Part shown: positions 28,514 to 38,029 of the stretch, in pieces
How positions within the stretch are numbered: position 1 is the stretch's first letter
Layout: each line of letters starts with the position of its first letter
Assembly: GCA_025560025.1 (NCBI GenBank)
Contig: CP048486.1
Span: 620,001 to 684,000, forward strand
DNA from: Agrobacterium tumefaciens
GTDB taxonomy: Bacteria > Pseudomonadota > Alphaproteobacteria > Rhizobiales > Rhizobiaceae
Reading direction: 5' to 3'
Length of the DNA: 64,000 bases
Notes under the pieces: generated by a model
Told to the model about the DNA's origin: nothing
What the model saw: the letters and a program-made list of their open reading frames with translations, nothing else
Databases searched by the model: none
Made by a program: the position numbers and the translations under genes

Positions 28514-29344
28514 ATGCACGAACGCGAACGCCATCGCATCATCTTGAGCGCCACGCAGGAAAAAGCTGTCGTGACGGTGCAGGATATTGCCGAACTGACG
28601 GATGCGTCTGAAGCGACGATCCGCCGGGATATCGCGTCTCTGCATGTTCAGGGCAAATTGCGCCGCGTGCGCGGCGGGGCCGAAGCGGTGCATCCGCCGC
28701 AGCTCGGCAATCTGGCCGCAAGGCCGTTCCGCGTGTCCGAATCGGTCAATATCGACAAGAAACGCGCAATTGCGCGCAAGGCGGTCGATCTCTGCCACGA
28801 TGGCGACGCGATCATCCTGAATGGCGGCACGACCACATTCCAGATGGTGCATTACATGGCAGCGCGACGCCTGCAGGTCATGACCAATTCTTTCGCCATC
28901 GCCGAGCATCTGGTCAAGCATTCCAAATGCAATGTCAGCGTTCCGGGCGGCGCGATCTATCGGGATCAGAGCCTTATCCTCTCGCCTTTCGAGAATGATG
29001 CGATCCGCAATTTTTATGCGCGTCGGATTTTTCTCGGTGCGCAAGGCGTGGGCGCACTCGGCATCATGGAATCCGACGCACTGGTTATCCAGAGCGAGCA
29101 GAAGCTGATGCGGCAGGCGGAAGAGCTGATCGTCATGGTCGATTCTTCGAAATTCAGAAAGCGATCCAGCCTCATTTTATGCCCGCTCGAAAATGTCTCG
29201 ACCATCATTACCGATGACGGGATTTCCGATGAGGCGGCGAGGATGGTGGAAGATGCCGGCGTCGAATTGCTGGTCGTCGGCGCGGTGAGGGATGGCAAGA
29301 CAGCCGCCCCACCGGATGAAGAGGATTCTTCTTCGGTCGCCTGA
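28514..29344 (+). CDS. rhaR: DeoR family regulator of the rhamnose regulon
   Basis: 276 residues. The DeoR helix-turn-helix is at 3-57 (SEATIRRDIASLHVQGKLRRV). The sugar-phosphate-sensing isomerase-like domain contains ILNGGTTTFQMVHYM and the C-terminal IIVDSSK-type element (VMVDSSKFRKRSSLI). DeoR repressors respond to phosphorylated sugars, here probably a rhamnulose phosphate. The gene starts the plus-strand rhaRSTPQUK operon and faces rhaD, with the paired operator arms at 28401-28473 between them. AGGAGGACCCC precedes the ATG. Confidence 0.92.
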   Translation: MHERERHRIILSATQEKAVVTVQDIAELTDASEATIRRDIASLHVQGKLRRVRGGAEAVHPPQLGNLAARPFRVSESVNIDKKRAIARKAVDLCHDGDAIILNGGTTTFQMVHYMAARRLQVMTNSFAIAEHLVKHSKCNVSVPGGAIYRDQSLILSPFENDAIRNFYARRIFLGAQGVGALGIMESDALVIQSEQKLMRQAEELIVMVDSSKFRKRSSLILCPLENVSTIITDDGISDEAARMVEDAGVELLVVGAVRDGKTAAPPDEEDSSSVA

Positions 29345-29390
29345 GGAGCACCGGAGGGAGGAAAAGGTTCAAAACGGGAGGAAAAGGGAC

Positions 29391-30401
29391 ATGAAACTTA
29401 CACGCAGAACATTGACGAGCGCTCTGGCGCTCAGCGCGGCGCTCTCCGTCGCAGGACTGGGCAGCGTTGCCCAGGCCGCCGATGTGAAGATCGCACTTGT
29501 GGTCAAATCGCTCGGCAACGGCTTTTTCGAAGCCGCCAACAAGGGCGCGCAGGAAGCAGCAAAAGACCTCGGCGGCGTCGAGATCATCTATACCGGCCCG
29601 ACCAGCACCACGGCGGAAGGCCAGATCGAAGTCATCAATTCGCTGATCGCGCAGGGCGTAGACGCCATCGCCATTTCCGCCAATGACCCCGACGCCGTGG
29701 TTCCCGCACTGAAAAAGGCGGCACAGCGCGGCATCAAGGTCATCTCCTGGGATTCGGGCGTCGCACCGGAAGGCCGCATTCTCCAGCTTAATCCCTCTTC
29801 CAACGCGCTGATCGGCAAGATGTGCCTGCAGCTTGCGGCATCGCATCTGGAAGGCGGCAAGGGCGATTTCGCCATTCTTTCGGCCACCACCACCTCCACG
29901 AACCAGAATATCTGGATCGATGAGATGAAGAAGCAGCTGAAGGATTTCCCCGGCCTCAACCTTGTCACCACGGTTTACGGCGACGATCTGGCCGACAAGA
30001 GCTACCGCGAAGCGCAGGGCCTGCTCTCCTCGCAGCCGAATGTGAAGGTTATCGTTGCGCCGACAACGGTTGGCGTTCTCGCCGCCTCGCAGGCCGTGAA
30101 GGACGCGGGCAAGATCGGTCAGGTCTATGTGACCGGCCTTGGCCTGCCGTCTGAAATGGCCGGCGCCATCAAGTCGGGCGCCACCAAGGAATTCGCCATC
30201 TGGAACCCGATCGACCTCGGCTACTCCGCCACCCAGATCGCCTATCGCCTGGTGAAGGGCGAAACCGATGGCAAGCCGGGCTCGGAAATCGAAGCCGGCC
30301 GCATGGGCAAGATCAAGGTTGGCGAAAACAGCGAAGCGGCGATGGCCGATCCGTTTGTTTATGATGCGAAGAATATCGATCAGTTCTCGAAGATTTTTTG
30401 A
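29391..30401 (+). CDS. rhaS: L-rhamnose ABC transporter periplasmic binding protein
   Basis: 336 residues. A signal peptide ends near AQA at residue 29 (LSVAGLGSVAQA). The mature part is a type I sugar-binding protein of the ribose/rhamnose class, with VVKSLGNGFFEAANKGAQE, ANDPDAVVPALKKA and VTGLGLPSEMAGAIKSG patterns. It captures rhamnose in the periplasm and delivers it to RhaPQ. The ATG at 29391 follows GGGAGGAAAAGGG. A 53-nt-arm hairpin at 30427-30579 follows and probably sets its level above the rest of the operon. Confidence 0.92.
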   Translation: MKLTRRTLTSALALSAALSVAGLGSVAQAADVKIALVVKSLGNGFFEAANKGAQEAAKDLGGVEIIYTGPTSTTAEGQIEVINSLIAQGVDAIAISANDPDAVVPALKKAAQRGIKVISWDSGVAPEGRILQLNPSSNALIGKMCLQLAASHLEGGKGDFAILSATTTSTNQNIWIDEMKKQLKDFPGLNLVTTVYGDDLADKSYREAQGLLSSQPNVKVIVAPTTVGVLAASQAVKDAGKIGQVYVTGLGLPSEMAGAIKSGATKEFAIWNPIDLGYSATQIAYRLVKGETDGKPGSEIEAGRMGKIKVGENSEAAMADPFVYDAKNIDQFSKIF

Positions 30402-30426
30402 TCTTGAGAAGTGACGGCAGTCTGCG

Positions 30427-30579
30427 GAGGGCACCCCCCTCTGCCCTGCCGGGCATCTCCCCCTCAAGGGGGGAGATCGATATGCCGCACCCGCTCGATC
30501 CATAAGGCAGGGTGCTATCCGCTTGCCGATCTCCCCCTTGAGGGGGAGATGCCCGGCAGGGCAGAGGGGGGTGCCCCTC
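30427..30579. repeat. 53-nt-arm inverted repeat between rhaS and rhaT
   Basis: The arms 30427-30479 and 30527-30579 pair almost completely (only small indels and mismatches). They contain CCCCCTCTGCCCTGCCGGGC and its complement. The loop is 47 nt. The motif GGGCATCTCCCCCT is a widespread rhizobial intergenic repeat by memory. Sitting between binding protein and ATPase genes, the RNA hairpin should block 3' exonuclease and partly terminate. Confidence 0.85.
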
Positions 30580-30612
30580 GCCACTTCACTCAAAACAGAC
30601 CGGTAAGACGGA

Positions 30613-32148
30613 ATGATGCGTGCTGAAACCCAAACCATAGACATACCAGCGACTTCCAGCGCCACGCCCATTCTCGAAATGCGCGGCATCAGCCAGATAT
30701 TCCCCGGCGTCAAAGCGCTGGATGGTGTCGATATCGCGCTTTATCCCGGCAAGGTCACCGCGCTGATCGGTGAAAACGGCGCGGGCAAATCCACGCTCGT
30801 CAAAATCCTCACCGGCATTTACCGCCCGAACGAGGGCGAAATCCTTCTCGATGGTCAGCCTGTCCATTTTCACAGCGCACAGGACGCCATCGATGCCGGC
30901 GTGACCGCCATTCATCAGGAAACCGTGCTGTTCGACGAGCTCTCCGTCGGCGAAAACATCTTCCTAGGCCATGCGCCAAAAGGCCGTTTCGGTCTGATCG
31001 ACTGGAAGACCATCAACACGCGCGCCAGAACCCTGCTGGAACAAACGGAAAGCACCATCGATCCGACGATCCGGCTGAAGGACCTGTCCATTGCCCAGCG
31101 CCACCTCGTCGCCATCGCCCGCGCGCTGTCGGTCGAGGCGCGCATCGTCATCATGGACGAACCGACGGCTGCGCTTTCTCGCAAGGAGATCGACGATCTC
31201 TTTCGCATCGTCGAAAACCTGAAGCGGCAGGGCAAGGCGATCCTCTTCATCAGCCACAAGTTCGATGAAGTCTATGAGATCGCCGAGAACTACGCCGTGT
31301 TCCGCGACGGCAGGATGGTCGGTGCGGGCAATCTTGCGGCCACGCCGCAGGACGAGATTGTGCGGCTGATGGTCGGTCGCGACGTGACGAACGCCTTTCC
31401 CAAGCAGGCCGTCACACTTGGTCAGACGGTTCTTTCGGTCCGTGATTATTCGCATCAGACGGAATTCCGCGATATTTCGCTCGAACTGCGCAAGGGCGAG
31501 ATTCTCGGCCTTTACGGGCTGATCGGCGCCGGTCGCTCCGAACTCTGCCAGTCGCTGTTCGGCATTACCCGGCCGGCTTCGGGACAGGTATCGCTGGAAG
31601 GCCAGCCGCTCACCATCCGCTCGCCGGAAGACGCGATCCGCGCCGGCATCGTTTATGTGCCGGAAGAACGCGGCCGCCATGGGCTGGCACTCGACATGCC
31701 GATCTACCAGAACATGTCGCTGCCATCGCTCACGCGTACCTCGCGCAAGGGGTTTCTGGCCGCCGCCAATGAATTCGCGCTCGCGCGCAAATATGCCTCG
31801 CGGCTCGATCTGCGCGCGGCCGCCCTTTCGGTGCCGGTTGGCACGCTTTCAGGCGGCAACCAGCAGAAGGTGGTGATCGGCAAGTGGCTCGCCACCCAGC
31901 CCAAGGTCATCATTCTCGATGAACCCACCAAGGGCATCGATATCGGCTCCAAGGCCGCCGTGCACGGTTTCATCAGCGAGCTTGCCGCCGAAGGGCTCTC
32001 CATCATCATGATTTCATCCGAACTTCCCGAAATCCTCGGCATGTCCGACCGCGCCATCGTCATGCGCGAAGGCCTGATGGCGGGCCAGTTCGAACGCGCC
32101 GATTTTTCTCCGGAAAAGCTGGTGCGCGCCGCCACCGGCAATGCCTGA
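30613..32148 (+). CDS. rhaT: L-rhamnose ABC transporter ATP-binding protein (tandem)
   Basis: 511 residues, the normal size for a two-domain sugar ABC ATPase. The first domain has Walker A GENGAGKST (53-61) and signature LSIAQRHLVAIARAL. The second domain has the degenerate Walker A GLIGAGRSE with signature LSGGNQQKVVIG, as is usual in the RbsA/MglA/RhaT group. It powers RhaPQ. ATG 30613 or 30616 are both possible; the site GGTAAGACGG is only fair. It follows the large hairpin and precedes rhaP by 13 bp. Confidence 0.93.
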   Translation: MMRAETQTIDIPATSSATPILEMRGISQIFPGVKALDGVDIALYPGKVTALIGENGAGKSTLVKILTGIYRPNEGEILLDGQPVHFHSAQDAIDAGVTAIHQETVLFDELSVGENIFLGHAPKGRFGLIDWKTINTRARTLLEQTESTIDPTIRLKDLSIAQRHLVAIARALSVEARIVIMDEPTAALSRKEIDDLFRIVENLKRQGKAILFISHKFDEVYEIAENYAVFRDGRMVGAGNLAATPQDEIVRLMVGRDVTNAFPKQAVTLGQTVLSVRDYSHQTEFRDISLELRKGEILGLYGLIGAGRSELCQSLFGITRPASGQVSLEGQPLTIRSPEDAIRAGIVYVPEERGRHGLALDMPIYQNMSLPSLTRTSRKGFLAAANEFALARKYASRLDLRAAALSVPVGTLSGGNQQKVVIGKWLATQPKVIILDEPTKGIDIGSKAAVHGFISELAAEGLSIIMISSELPEILGMSDRAIVMREGLMAGQFERADFSPEKLVRAATGNA

Positions 32149-32161
32149 GAGGGGCAAAACC

Positions 32162-33163
32162 ATGCAACGTCTACTCAAAAATCGCGAATGGCTGCTGGCA
32201 GGCATCATCCTCATCATGATCGCCGGTTTTGCGCTGCGCGCGCCCGGTTTCAGCCGGCCCGGCAATCTCGTCAATATCTTCAATGACACGTCCATCCTCA
32301 TCATTCTGGCGCTTGGCCAGATGGCGGTCATTCTCACCAAATCCATCGATCTTTCGGTTGCCGCCAATCTCGCCTTCACCGGCATGGCGGTGGCCATGAC
32401 CAATGCCGCCTTTCCGGGTATTCCCCTGCCGCTGCTCATCGTCATGGCGGTCGGCATCGGCGCCTTTCTCGGCTCGCTCAACGGCGTGCTGGTCTGGTGG
32501 CTCGGCATTCCGCCCATCGTCGTCACACTCGGAACGCTCACCATCTATCGCGGCATGGCCTTCGTGCTGTCGGGCGGCGGCTGGGTGAATGCGCACCAGC
32601 TTTCGCCGACCTTCCTCAATGTGCCGCGCACCATGATCCTCGGCATGCCGGTGCTTTCCTGGGTGGCGATCCTCATCATCGCCGGCGCGTGGCTGGTGCT
32701 CAGCCGCACCTCCTTCGGCCGCTCGGCCTATGCATCGGGCGGTAATCCGAGTGCGGCCGTCTATGCTGGCATCGATGTCGGCCGCACGCGCTTCTTCGCC
32801 TTCGTGCTGTCAGGCGCGCTCGCCGGTCTCGCCAGCTATCTCTGGGTCTCGCGTTATGCGGTTGCCTATGTCGATATCGCCGCTGGTTTCGAGCTGGACA
32901 GCGTGGCGGCGAATGTGATCGGCGGCATCTCGATTGCCGGCGGCATCGGCTCGGTGGCGGGTGCGGTGCTTGGCGCGCTGTTCCTCGGCGTCATCAAGAA
33001 CGCCCTGCCCGTCATCGGCATCTCGCCCTTCGCGCAGATGGCGATTTCCGGCGTGGTGATCGTGCTTGCCGTCGTGTTCAACGCCCGCGCCGAAGCGCGA
33101 AAAGGCCGCATCATCCTGCGTGACCGCGCAGCAAGCGATCAGGCCAGGGAGGCCGCAGCATGA
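32162..33163 (+). CDS. rhaP: L-rhamnose ABC transporter permease subunit 1
   Basis: 333 residues with eight to ten hydrophobic helices of the RbsC family. VVTLGTLTIYRGMAFVLSGG near 120-140 and NPSAAVYAGIDVGRTR after it are the family's cytoplasmic coupling region. The ATG at 32162 follows GAGAGGGGC with a good 7-base spacing, so the earlier in-frame ATG at 32141 is not needed. It overlaps rhaQ by 4 bp. With RhaQ it forms the heteromeric inner-membrane channel for rhamnose. Confidence 0.92.
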   Translation: MQRLLKNREWLLAGIILIMIAGFALRAPGFSRPGNLVNIFNDTSILIILALGQMAVILTKSIDLSVAANLAFTGMAVAMTNAAFPGIPLPLLIVMAVGIGAFLGSLNGVLVWWLGIPPIVVTLGTLTIYRGMAFVLSGGGWVNAHQLSPTFLNVPRTMILGMPVLSWVAILIIAGAWLVLSRTSFGRSAYASGGNPSAAVYAGIDVGRTRFFAFVLSGALAGLASYLWVSRYAVAYVDIAAGFELDSVAANVIGGISIAGGIGSVAGAVLGALFLGVIKNALPVIGISPFAQMAISGVVIVLAVVFNARAEARKGRIILRDRAASDQAREAAA

Positions 33164-34170
33164 GCACGACACCTCAACCAGCGCAGAATCCGCGCGTCAT
33201 TCCAGACAAGCTCGGCACGCCGCTACGCCGCATCATGGCCAGCTGGGAAGTGCTGCTGCTTGGCGTTGCGATCCTCATCTTCATCGCCAATTCCCTGGCC
33301 TCGCCCTATTTCCTCAATGCGTGGAACCTGTCGGATGCGACCTTCAATTTCACGGAAAAGGCGATCATCGCCTTCGCCATGGCGCTGTTGATCATCGCCG
33401 GTGAAATCGATCTTTCCGTCGCCGCCATCATCGCGCTCGCCTCCACCGCCATGGGTGCGGCAGTGCAGATGGGGGTCGGCACGCCCGGCCTCGTCGCCAT
33501 CGGCATCGGCACCGGGCTTTTGTGCGGGGCCTTCAACGGTTTTCTGGTCGCAGGGCTGAAGCTGCCGTCCATCGTCGTCACCATCGGCACGATGAGCCTG
33601 TTTCGCGGCATTTCCTACATGGTGCTGGGCGATCAGGCCTATGGCAAATATCCGGCCGATTTTGCCTATTTCGGTCAGGGTTACGTTTTCTCGGTGATTT
33701 CTTTCGAATTCGTGCTGTTCATCGCCATGGCCATCCTCTTCGCCATTCTGCTGCACGCCACCAATTTCGGCCGGCAGGTCTATGTGATCGGCAACAACTC
33801 CTTCGCCGCCCGTTTCTCCGGAATTCCGGTCGAGCGGGTAAAGTTCATCCTGTTCCTGCTCACCGGCCTGATGAGCGGCATTGCCGCCGTCTGCCTCACG
33901 TCGCGGCTCGGCTCCACGCGCCCGTCCATTGCTCAAGGGTGGGAGCTTGAGGTGGTGACCATGGTGGTGCTCGGCGGTGTCTCCATCCTCGGTGGCTCCG
34001 GCACCATTGCAGGCGTGGTCATTGCCGCTTTCGTCATGGGCCTCGTCACCTTCGGGCTCGGTCTTCTGAATGTGCCCGGTATCGTCATGTCGATCTTCGT
34101 CGGTCTGCTGCTCATCGTCACCATCGCCATCCCCATCGTTGTCCGTCGCCTTCGGGCCCTCAGAAACTGA
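33160..34170 (+). CDS. rhaQ: L-rhamnose ABC transporter permease subunit 2
   Basis: 336 residues. It is the same permease family as rhaP but with a longer, more polar N terminus (MSTTPQPAQNPRVIPDKLG). IVVTIGTMSLFRGISYMVLG and NSFAARFSGIPVERVKF mark the coupling helix. Start ATGA overlaps the rhaP stop, so the two are made in equal amounts. Eight or more membrane segments are present. It transports rhamnose together with RhaS, RhaT and RhaP. Confidence 0.92.
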   Translation: MSTTPQPAQNPRVIPDKLGTPLRRIMASWEVLLLGVAILIFIANSLASPYFLNAWNLSDATFNFTEKAIIAFAMALLIIAGEIDLSVAAIIALASTAMGAAVQMGVGTPGLVAIGIGTGLLCGAFNGFLVAGLKLPSIVVTIGTMSLFRGISYMVLGDQAYGKYPADFAYFGQGYVFSVISFEFVLFIAMAILFAILLHATNFGRQVYVIGNNSFAARFSGIPVERVKFILFLLTGLMSGIAAVCLTSRLGSTRPSIAQGWELEVVTMVVLGGVSILGGSGTIAGVVIAAFVMGLVTFGLGLLNVPGIVMSIFVGLLLIVTIAIPIVVRRLRALRN

Positions 34171-34188
34171 ACAATGAGAGGTTGAGCC

Positions 34189-34512
34189 ATGCCGGAACTT
34201 GAAAAACACGCCTTCAGGATGAAACTCTTTGCCGGAAAAGAGGCCGAATATAAAAAGCGCCATGACGAGATATGGCCGGAACTGGTGGCGCTGCTGCGCG
34301 AGGCGGGTGTAAGCGATTACTCCATCCATCTCGACCCGGAAACCAACATCCTGTTCGGCGTGCTGACGCGCCCGAAGAACCACGGCATGGCGGCACTGCC
34401 CGACCATCCCGTGATGAAGAAGTGGTGGGCTCATATGGCCGATATCATGGAGAGCAATCCCGATCATTCGCCGGTCGCAAAAGATCTTGTGACGGTGTTC
34501 CATCTGCCATGA
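34189..34512 (+). CDS. rhaU: L-rhamnose mutarotase
   Basis: 107 residues, the usual size for RhaM/RhaU. The catalytic His is His25 in [12 protein letters not shown], equivalent to His22 of the E. coli enzyme, and [13 protein letters not shown] completes the dimeric ferredoxin-like pocket. It interconverts the alpha and beta anomers of rhamnose, feeding the isomerase. GAGAGGTTGAGCC precedes the ATG. It overlaps rhaK by 4 bp. Confidence 0.94.
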   Translation: MPELEKHAFRMKLFAGKEAEYKKRHDEIWPELVALLREAGVSDYSIHLDPETNILFGVLTRPKNHGMAALPDHPVMKKWWAHMADIMESNPDHSPVAKDLVTVFHLP

Positions 34513-35891
34513 GCGAGAGCATCAAACCGGGCCGCGTCGCGGTCATCGATATCGGCAAGACCAATGCCAAGGTCGTCGTCATCGACACCGGCAGCGGCGA
34601 AGAGATTGTCGGCGAGAAACAGGCGAACCCCGTCCTTCGTGATGGAATTTATCCGCACTACGATGTGGAAATGCTCTGGCGCTTCATTCTCTCCGCACTT
34701 CAGCGTTTCGGCCAGAAGCCCGGTTTCGATGCAATTTCCATCACCACCCATGGCGCTTCGGCAGCACTTCTCGATGGCAACGGCGATCTCGCCATGCCGG
34801 TGCTCGATTATGAACACAGCTATCCCGGAGCCATTGAAGAAGCCTATCGCGGCATCAGGCCCGATTTTGCCGAGACCGGCTCACCGCAGCTTCCCGTCGG
34901 GCTGAACCTTGGCGCGCAAATCCATTTCCAGAAAACGGCCTTTCCAGACGATTTCTCAAGAGTGCGCAGCATCGTCACCTATGCGCAATATTGGGCGGGG
35001 CGACTGACGGGCATTCAGGCCACGGAAACGACCTCGCTCGGCTGCCATACGGATCTCTGGAACCCACGGCGGAAAAGTTTCTCCTCGCTTGTCGCGCGTC
35101 TCGGCATCGAGCATTTGATGGCGCCGGTTCGCTCCGCTTTCGATGTGCTGGGAACAATCCGCCCGTCGCTGGCAATGGAAACCGGTCTTTCACCGCATAT
35201 GCCGGTCTATTGTGGCATCCACGATTCCAACGCATCGCTCCTGCCGCATCTTCTGCGCCGGGACGGAGATTTTTCGGTCGTCTCCACCGGCACCTGGGTG
35301 GTGAATTTCGCCATCGGCGGCGCGGCGGGTTCGCTCGACCCCACCCGTGACACACTCCTGAATGTCGATGCTTTCGGCCGTCCCGTTCCCTCGTCTCGCT
35401 TCATGGGCGGCAGGGAATATGAAATGCTTGCACAGCAATTCGGGCATGCCCCGGAGGAAGCAATCGAGGCCTCGCTCAAAAGCGTGATTGCCAAAGGCAT
35501 GATGCTGTTGCCCAGCATTGTCAGCGGTTCCGGCCCCTTCCCCGATAAAACAGCGTGCTGGATAGGCGACGACAATGCCACTGTCGCCGAGAGACACGCA
35601 GCGGCAGCGCTTTATCTTGCCCTGATGACGGAGTTCAGTCTTTCGCTTATCGGGCGGAAAGGCCCAGTGCTCGTTGAAGGCCCATTCGCCAGCAACGCCC
35701 TTTATCTCAAGGCGCTAGCGGGTTTTGCCGATACGGAAGTGATCGCAGTCAGCGGCTCCACCGGCACCAGCGCCGGTGCCGCGCTCCTTACCGGCACCAG
35801 GCCGCTTGCCGGCCGCGAGCGTCATTTTGCCCCGGGCGTCATTGAAGGACTTGGTTCTTATCGCGAGGCTTGGAAGGCAAAGCTCGTCTGA
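34509..35891 (+). CDS. rhaK: L-rhamnulokinase (FGGY kinase)
   Basis: 460 residues. An N-terminal phosphate loop, [13 protein letters not shown], and a C-terminal adenosine region ([12 protein letters not shown] near 415-427) identify the FGGY/actin-fold sugar kinase family. By family knowledge, in Rhizobium leguminosarum the kinase of this locus is also needed for rhamnose uptake. It phosphorylates L-rhamnulose, giving the substrate of RhaD. It is the last gene of the rhaRSTPQUK operon, and a mosaic palindrome follows within 30 bp of its stop. Confidence 0.92.
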   Translation: MSESIKPGRVAVIDIGKTNAKVVVIDTGSGEEIVGEKQANPVLRDGIYPHYDVEMLWRFILSALQRFGQKPGFDAISITTHGASAALLDGNGDLAMPVLDYEHSYPGAIEEAYRGIRPDFAETGSPQLPVGLNLGAQIHFQKTAFPDDFSRVRSIVTYAQYWAGRLTGIQATETTSLGCHTDLWNPRRKSFSSLVARLGIEHLMAPVRSAFDVLGTIRPSLAMETGLSPHMPVYCGIHDSNASLLPHLLRRDGDFSVVSTGTWVVNFAIGGAAGSLDPTRDTLLNVDAFGRPVPSSRFMGGREYEMLAQQFGHAPEEAIEASLKSVIAKGMMLLPSIVSGSGPFPDKTACWIGDDNATVAERHAAAALYLALMTEFSLSLIGRKGPVLVEGPFASNALYLKALAGFADTEVIAVSGSTGTSAGAALLTGTRPLAGRERHFAPGVIEGLGSYREAWKAKLV

Positions 35892-35920
35892 TGACATGAT
35901 GTGGGAAGTACCTCCGTCCG

Positions 35921-36026
35921 TCTCCCCACACGCAGCGTCATCCTCGGGCTTGACCCGAGGATCCTCCGCCGCACGAAGAATGGATTCTCGGGTCAAGCCC
36001 CAGGATGACGTTGCGTGTGGGGGAGA
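35921..36026. repeat. Mosaic palindrome after rhaK
   Basis: A 106-bp element with outer arms 35921-35948 and 35998-36026 that pair almost fully. Inside, CCTCGGG (35942-35948) can instead pair with CCCGAGG (35954-35960), and CTCGGGTCAAGCCC with GGGCTTGACCCGAG. It can therefore fold as one long hairpin or as two. It separates convergent rhaK and the hydrolase gene and may end both transcripts. Confidence 0.75.
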
Positions 36027-36087
36027 GGTTCTGGACCAATCCCGAAATACGGCCTAATATCAGGCCGTACTCCTTTTCGCCCAAAGA

Positions 36088-36924
36088 TCAGCCCTTGATG
36101 AAGGCCAGAAGATCGGCGTTCAGCACATCGGCATTCACCGTCAACATGCCGTGCGAGAAGCCGGGATAGGTCTTCAGCGTGCCGTTTTTCAACAGCTTCA
36201 CCGATTTCAGGGCGGAGTCGGCAATTGGCACGATCTGGTCGTCTTCACCGTGCAGCACCAGCGTCGGAACGCTGATATTCTTCAGGTCTTCGGTCTGGTC
36301 GGTTTCCGAGAAGGCTTTGATGCCGTCATAATGGGCCTTTGCGCCGCCCATCATGCCCTGACGCCACCAGTTCTGGATAACGCCTTCATGAACAGTCGCG
36401 CCATCGCGGTTGAAGCCATAGAAGGGACCGGCCGGCACATCGCGGAAGAATTGCGCACGGTTTGCGGCAAGCGACGAGCGGAAGCCGTCAAAAACCTCCA
36501 TGGGCAGGCCTTCCGGATTGGCCTCGGTCTTGAGCATCAGCGGCGGCACGGCGGAAACGAGAACCGCCTTGGCGACACGGCCGGCGGGTTCGCCATGCTT
36601 TGCGACATAACGGGCGACTTCGCCGCCGCCGGTGGAATGGCCGATATGGACGGCGTTCTTCAGATCGAGAGCTTCGACGACGGCAAAGGCGTCGGCGGCG
36701 TAGTGATCCATGTCGTGTCCGTCAGCAACCTGGGCGGAACGGCCATGGCCACGGCGGTCATGGGCGACGACGCGAAAACCCTTGGAAACGAAGAACAGCA
36801 TCTGCGCATCCCAGTCATCGGACGAGAGCGGCCAGCCATGGTGGAACATGATCGGCTGGGCATCCTTCGGGCCCCAGTCCTTGTAGAAGATTTCGGTTCC
36901 GTCTGTCGTCTTAACAAAGCCCAT
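36088..36924 (-). CDS. Alpha/beta hydrolase, paralog of the 3144-3971 enzyme
   Basis: 278 residues. The same architecture is seen as in the first copy: HGWPLS at 29-34, Ser97 in GHSTGGG, and Asp in [10 protein letters not shown], with a later His in FSHG. Long stretches of identical residues ([27 protein letters not shown]) show recent common ancestry. It is a cofactor-free chloroperoxidase-like esterase or perhydrolase, whose natural substrate is unknown. The start at 36924 follows AAGGAGTAACG. It is monocistronic, with a repeat element on its 3' side. Confidence 0.9.
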   Translation of the reverse strand: MGFVKTTDGTEIFYKDWGPKDAQPIMFHHGWPLSSDDWDAQMLFFVSKGFRVVAHDRRGHGRSAQVADGHDMDHYAADAFAVVEALDLKNAVHIGHSTGGGEVARYVAKHGEPAGRVAKAVLVSAVPPLMLKTEANPEGLPMEVFDGFRSSLAANRAQFFRDVPAGPFYGFNRDGATVHEGVIQNWWRQGMMGGAKAHYDGIKAFSETDQTEDLKNISVPTLVLHGEDDQIVPIADSALKSVKLLKNGTLKTYPGFSHGMLTVNADVLNADLLAFIKG

Positions 36925-37171
36925 GATCGTTACTCCTTCGGTTGCGTTGGCATCTCCGGCGCAGCCTGTTGTGCGCCGGTTTGATGGAGGGATGATGACG
37001 CAGGATAACGGTTGCAACAATTGCAACAATAATTGGGAATGAATTGCCGTTTATGAAATTATCTTCTCGGCCCGCATACCATTCCGGCACACGTGTCGAC
37101 CCGCTCCGCGCCCTCATGCGAGTGTGAGAACGGGGATGACCGGCGAAGGGTTCCGTGAATTCGACGCGGCC

Positions 37172-37867
37172 TCAGTCTACTTCGGGATCATATTCCCGTG
37201 GGCTGTCATCCTTCGAGAACAACACACAGGGACCACGCGAGCCGCGCGGATCATAGGCATATCCCTTGGCGGTCAGCGCCTGCATGATATCGCGGACCCC
37301 GGCGAGGCCATAAAGATGGTCATGCAGTTCGACGAATATCCGCTCCACGCCGGCAAGTTCGGCCCTGCCGAGCAGATCGCGTTCCGCGCCCTCGATGTCC
37401 ATGACGAGGGCTGTGATGCCTTTGCTTGCAATAAATTCATCGATATTCTCGGAAGAGATTTCGATGCGTTTTTCATAGGGGCCCTGGTATTCGTCCATGG
37501 ACGACATCCAGAGATCCTTGCGGACATAAAAAGCATAGGAGCTTGGCTCGTCGGCGGTAAGAAGCCCCTGTGAAAACTCAACGTTACCGCGGCAATTGGC
37601 CTTGATCACCCGCTCTGCCAGCGCCGCCGTCGAGGGGTTGGCCTCGAAGGCCCAGACGGACACGTCCTTTATGCCGGCGATGATCGAGGTGATAATCCCG
37701 ATACCGGATCCCAGCTCAAGCACGCGGTCACCTGGCTTGATGGCTTTCAGGACGCTGCGGGCCTCTTTCGCCTCATAGCTGCCATCGGTCAGCGCCTGCC
37801 AGATGACGGGCGACACCTCATGGGAAGAGAGGGGTAGAGCTACTCCATGCACGTCCAGTATTTCCAT
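37172..37867 (-). CDS. FkbM family methyltransferase
   Basis: 231 residues. The SAM-binding motif is VLELGSGIGIITSIIAG (about 50-66), followed by the acidic FEANP; later VMDIEGAERDLL is the FkbM pattern. These enzymes O-methylate sugars, lipids or peptides. No glycosyltransferase or polyketide genes are next to it, so no substrate can be proposed. The ATG at 37867 has no strong ribosome site. It stands alone between opposite-strand or distant genes. Confidence 0.85.
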   Translation of the reverse strand: MEILDVHGVALPLSSHEVSPVIWQALTDGSYEAKEARSVLKAIKPGDRVLELGSGIGIITSIIAGIKDVSVWAFEANPSTAALAERVIKANCRGNVEFSQGLLTADEPSSYAFYVRKDLWMSSMDEYQGPYEKRIEISSENIDEFIASKGITALVMDIEGAERDLLGRAELAGVERIFVELHDHLYGLAGVRDIMQALTAKGYAYDPRGSRGPCVLFSKDDSPREYDPEVD

Positions 37868-38029
37868 GTCTCAAACCTTTTCCCAAAACCCGGTCGCTTT
37901 ACCCGAATGATCCCGTAGCGACCGGGAGTGGTCTACAGCATCGGCGCGACAACCGGTATCGGTTTTCGCGCTGAACGGCGCATCATCCTGAAATTGGATG
38001 CGCTCCGCCGAAGCGGAAGCAATTCTTGT

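Noticed and set aside
37915..38025. Possible repeat with AACCGGTATCGGTTTTCGCG between the FkbM and dcpA genes
   Set aside because: It resembles a common rhizobial intergenic word, but only one copy is seen here and the arms are short, so it is not listed as a repeat.
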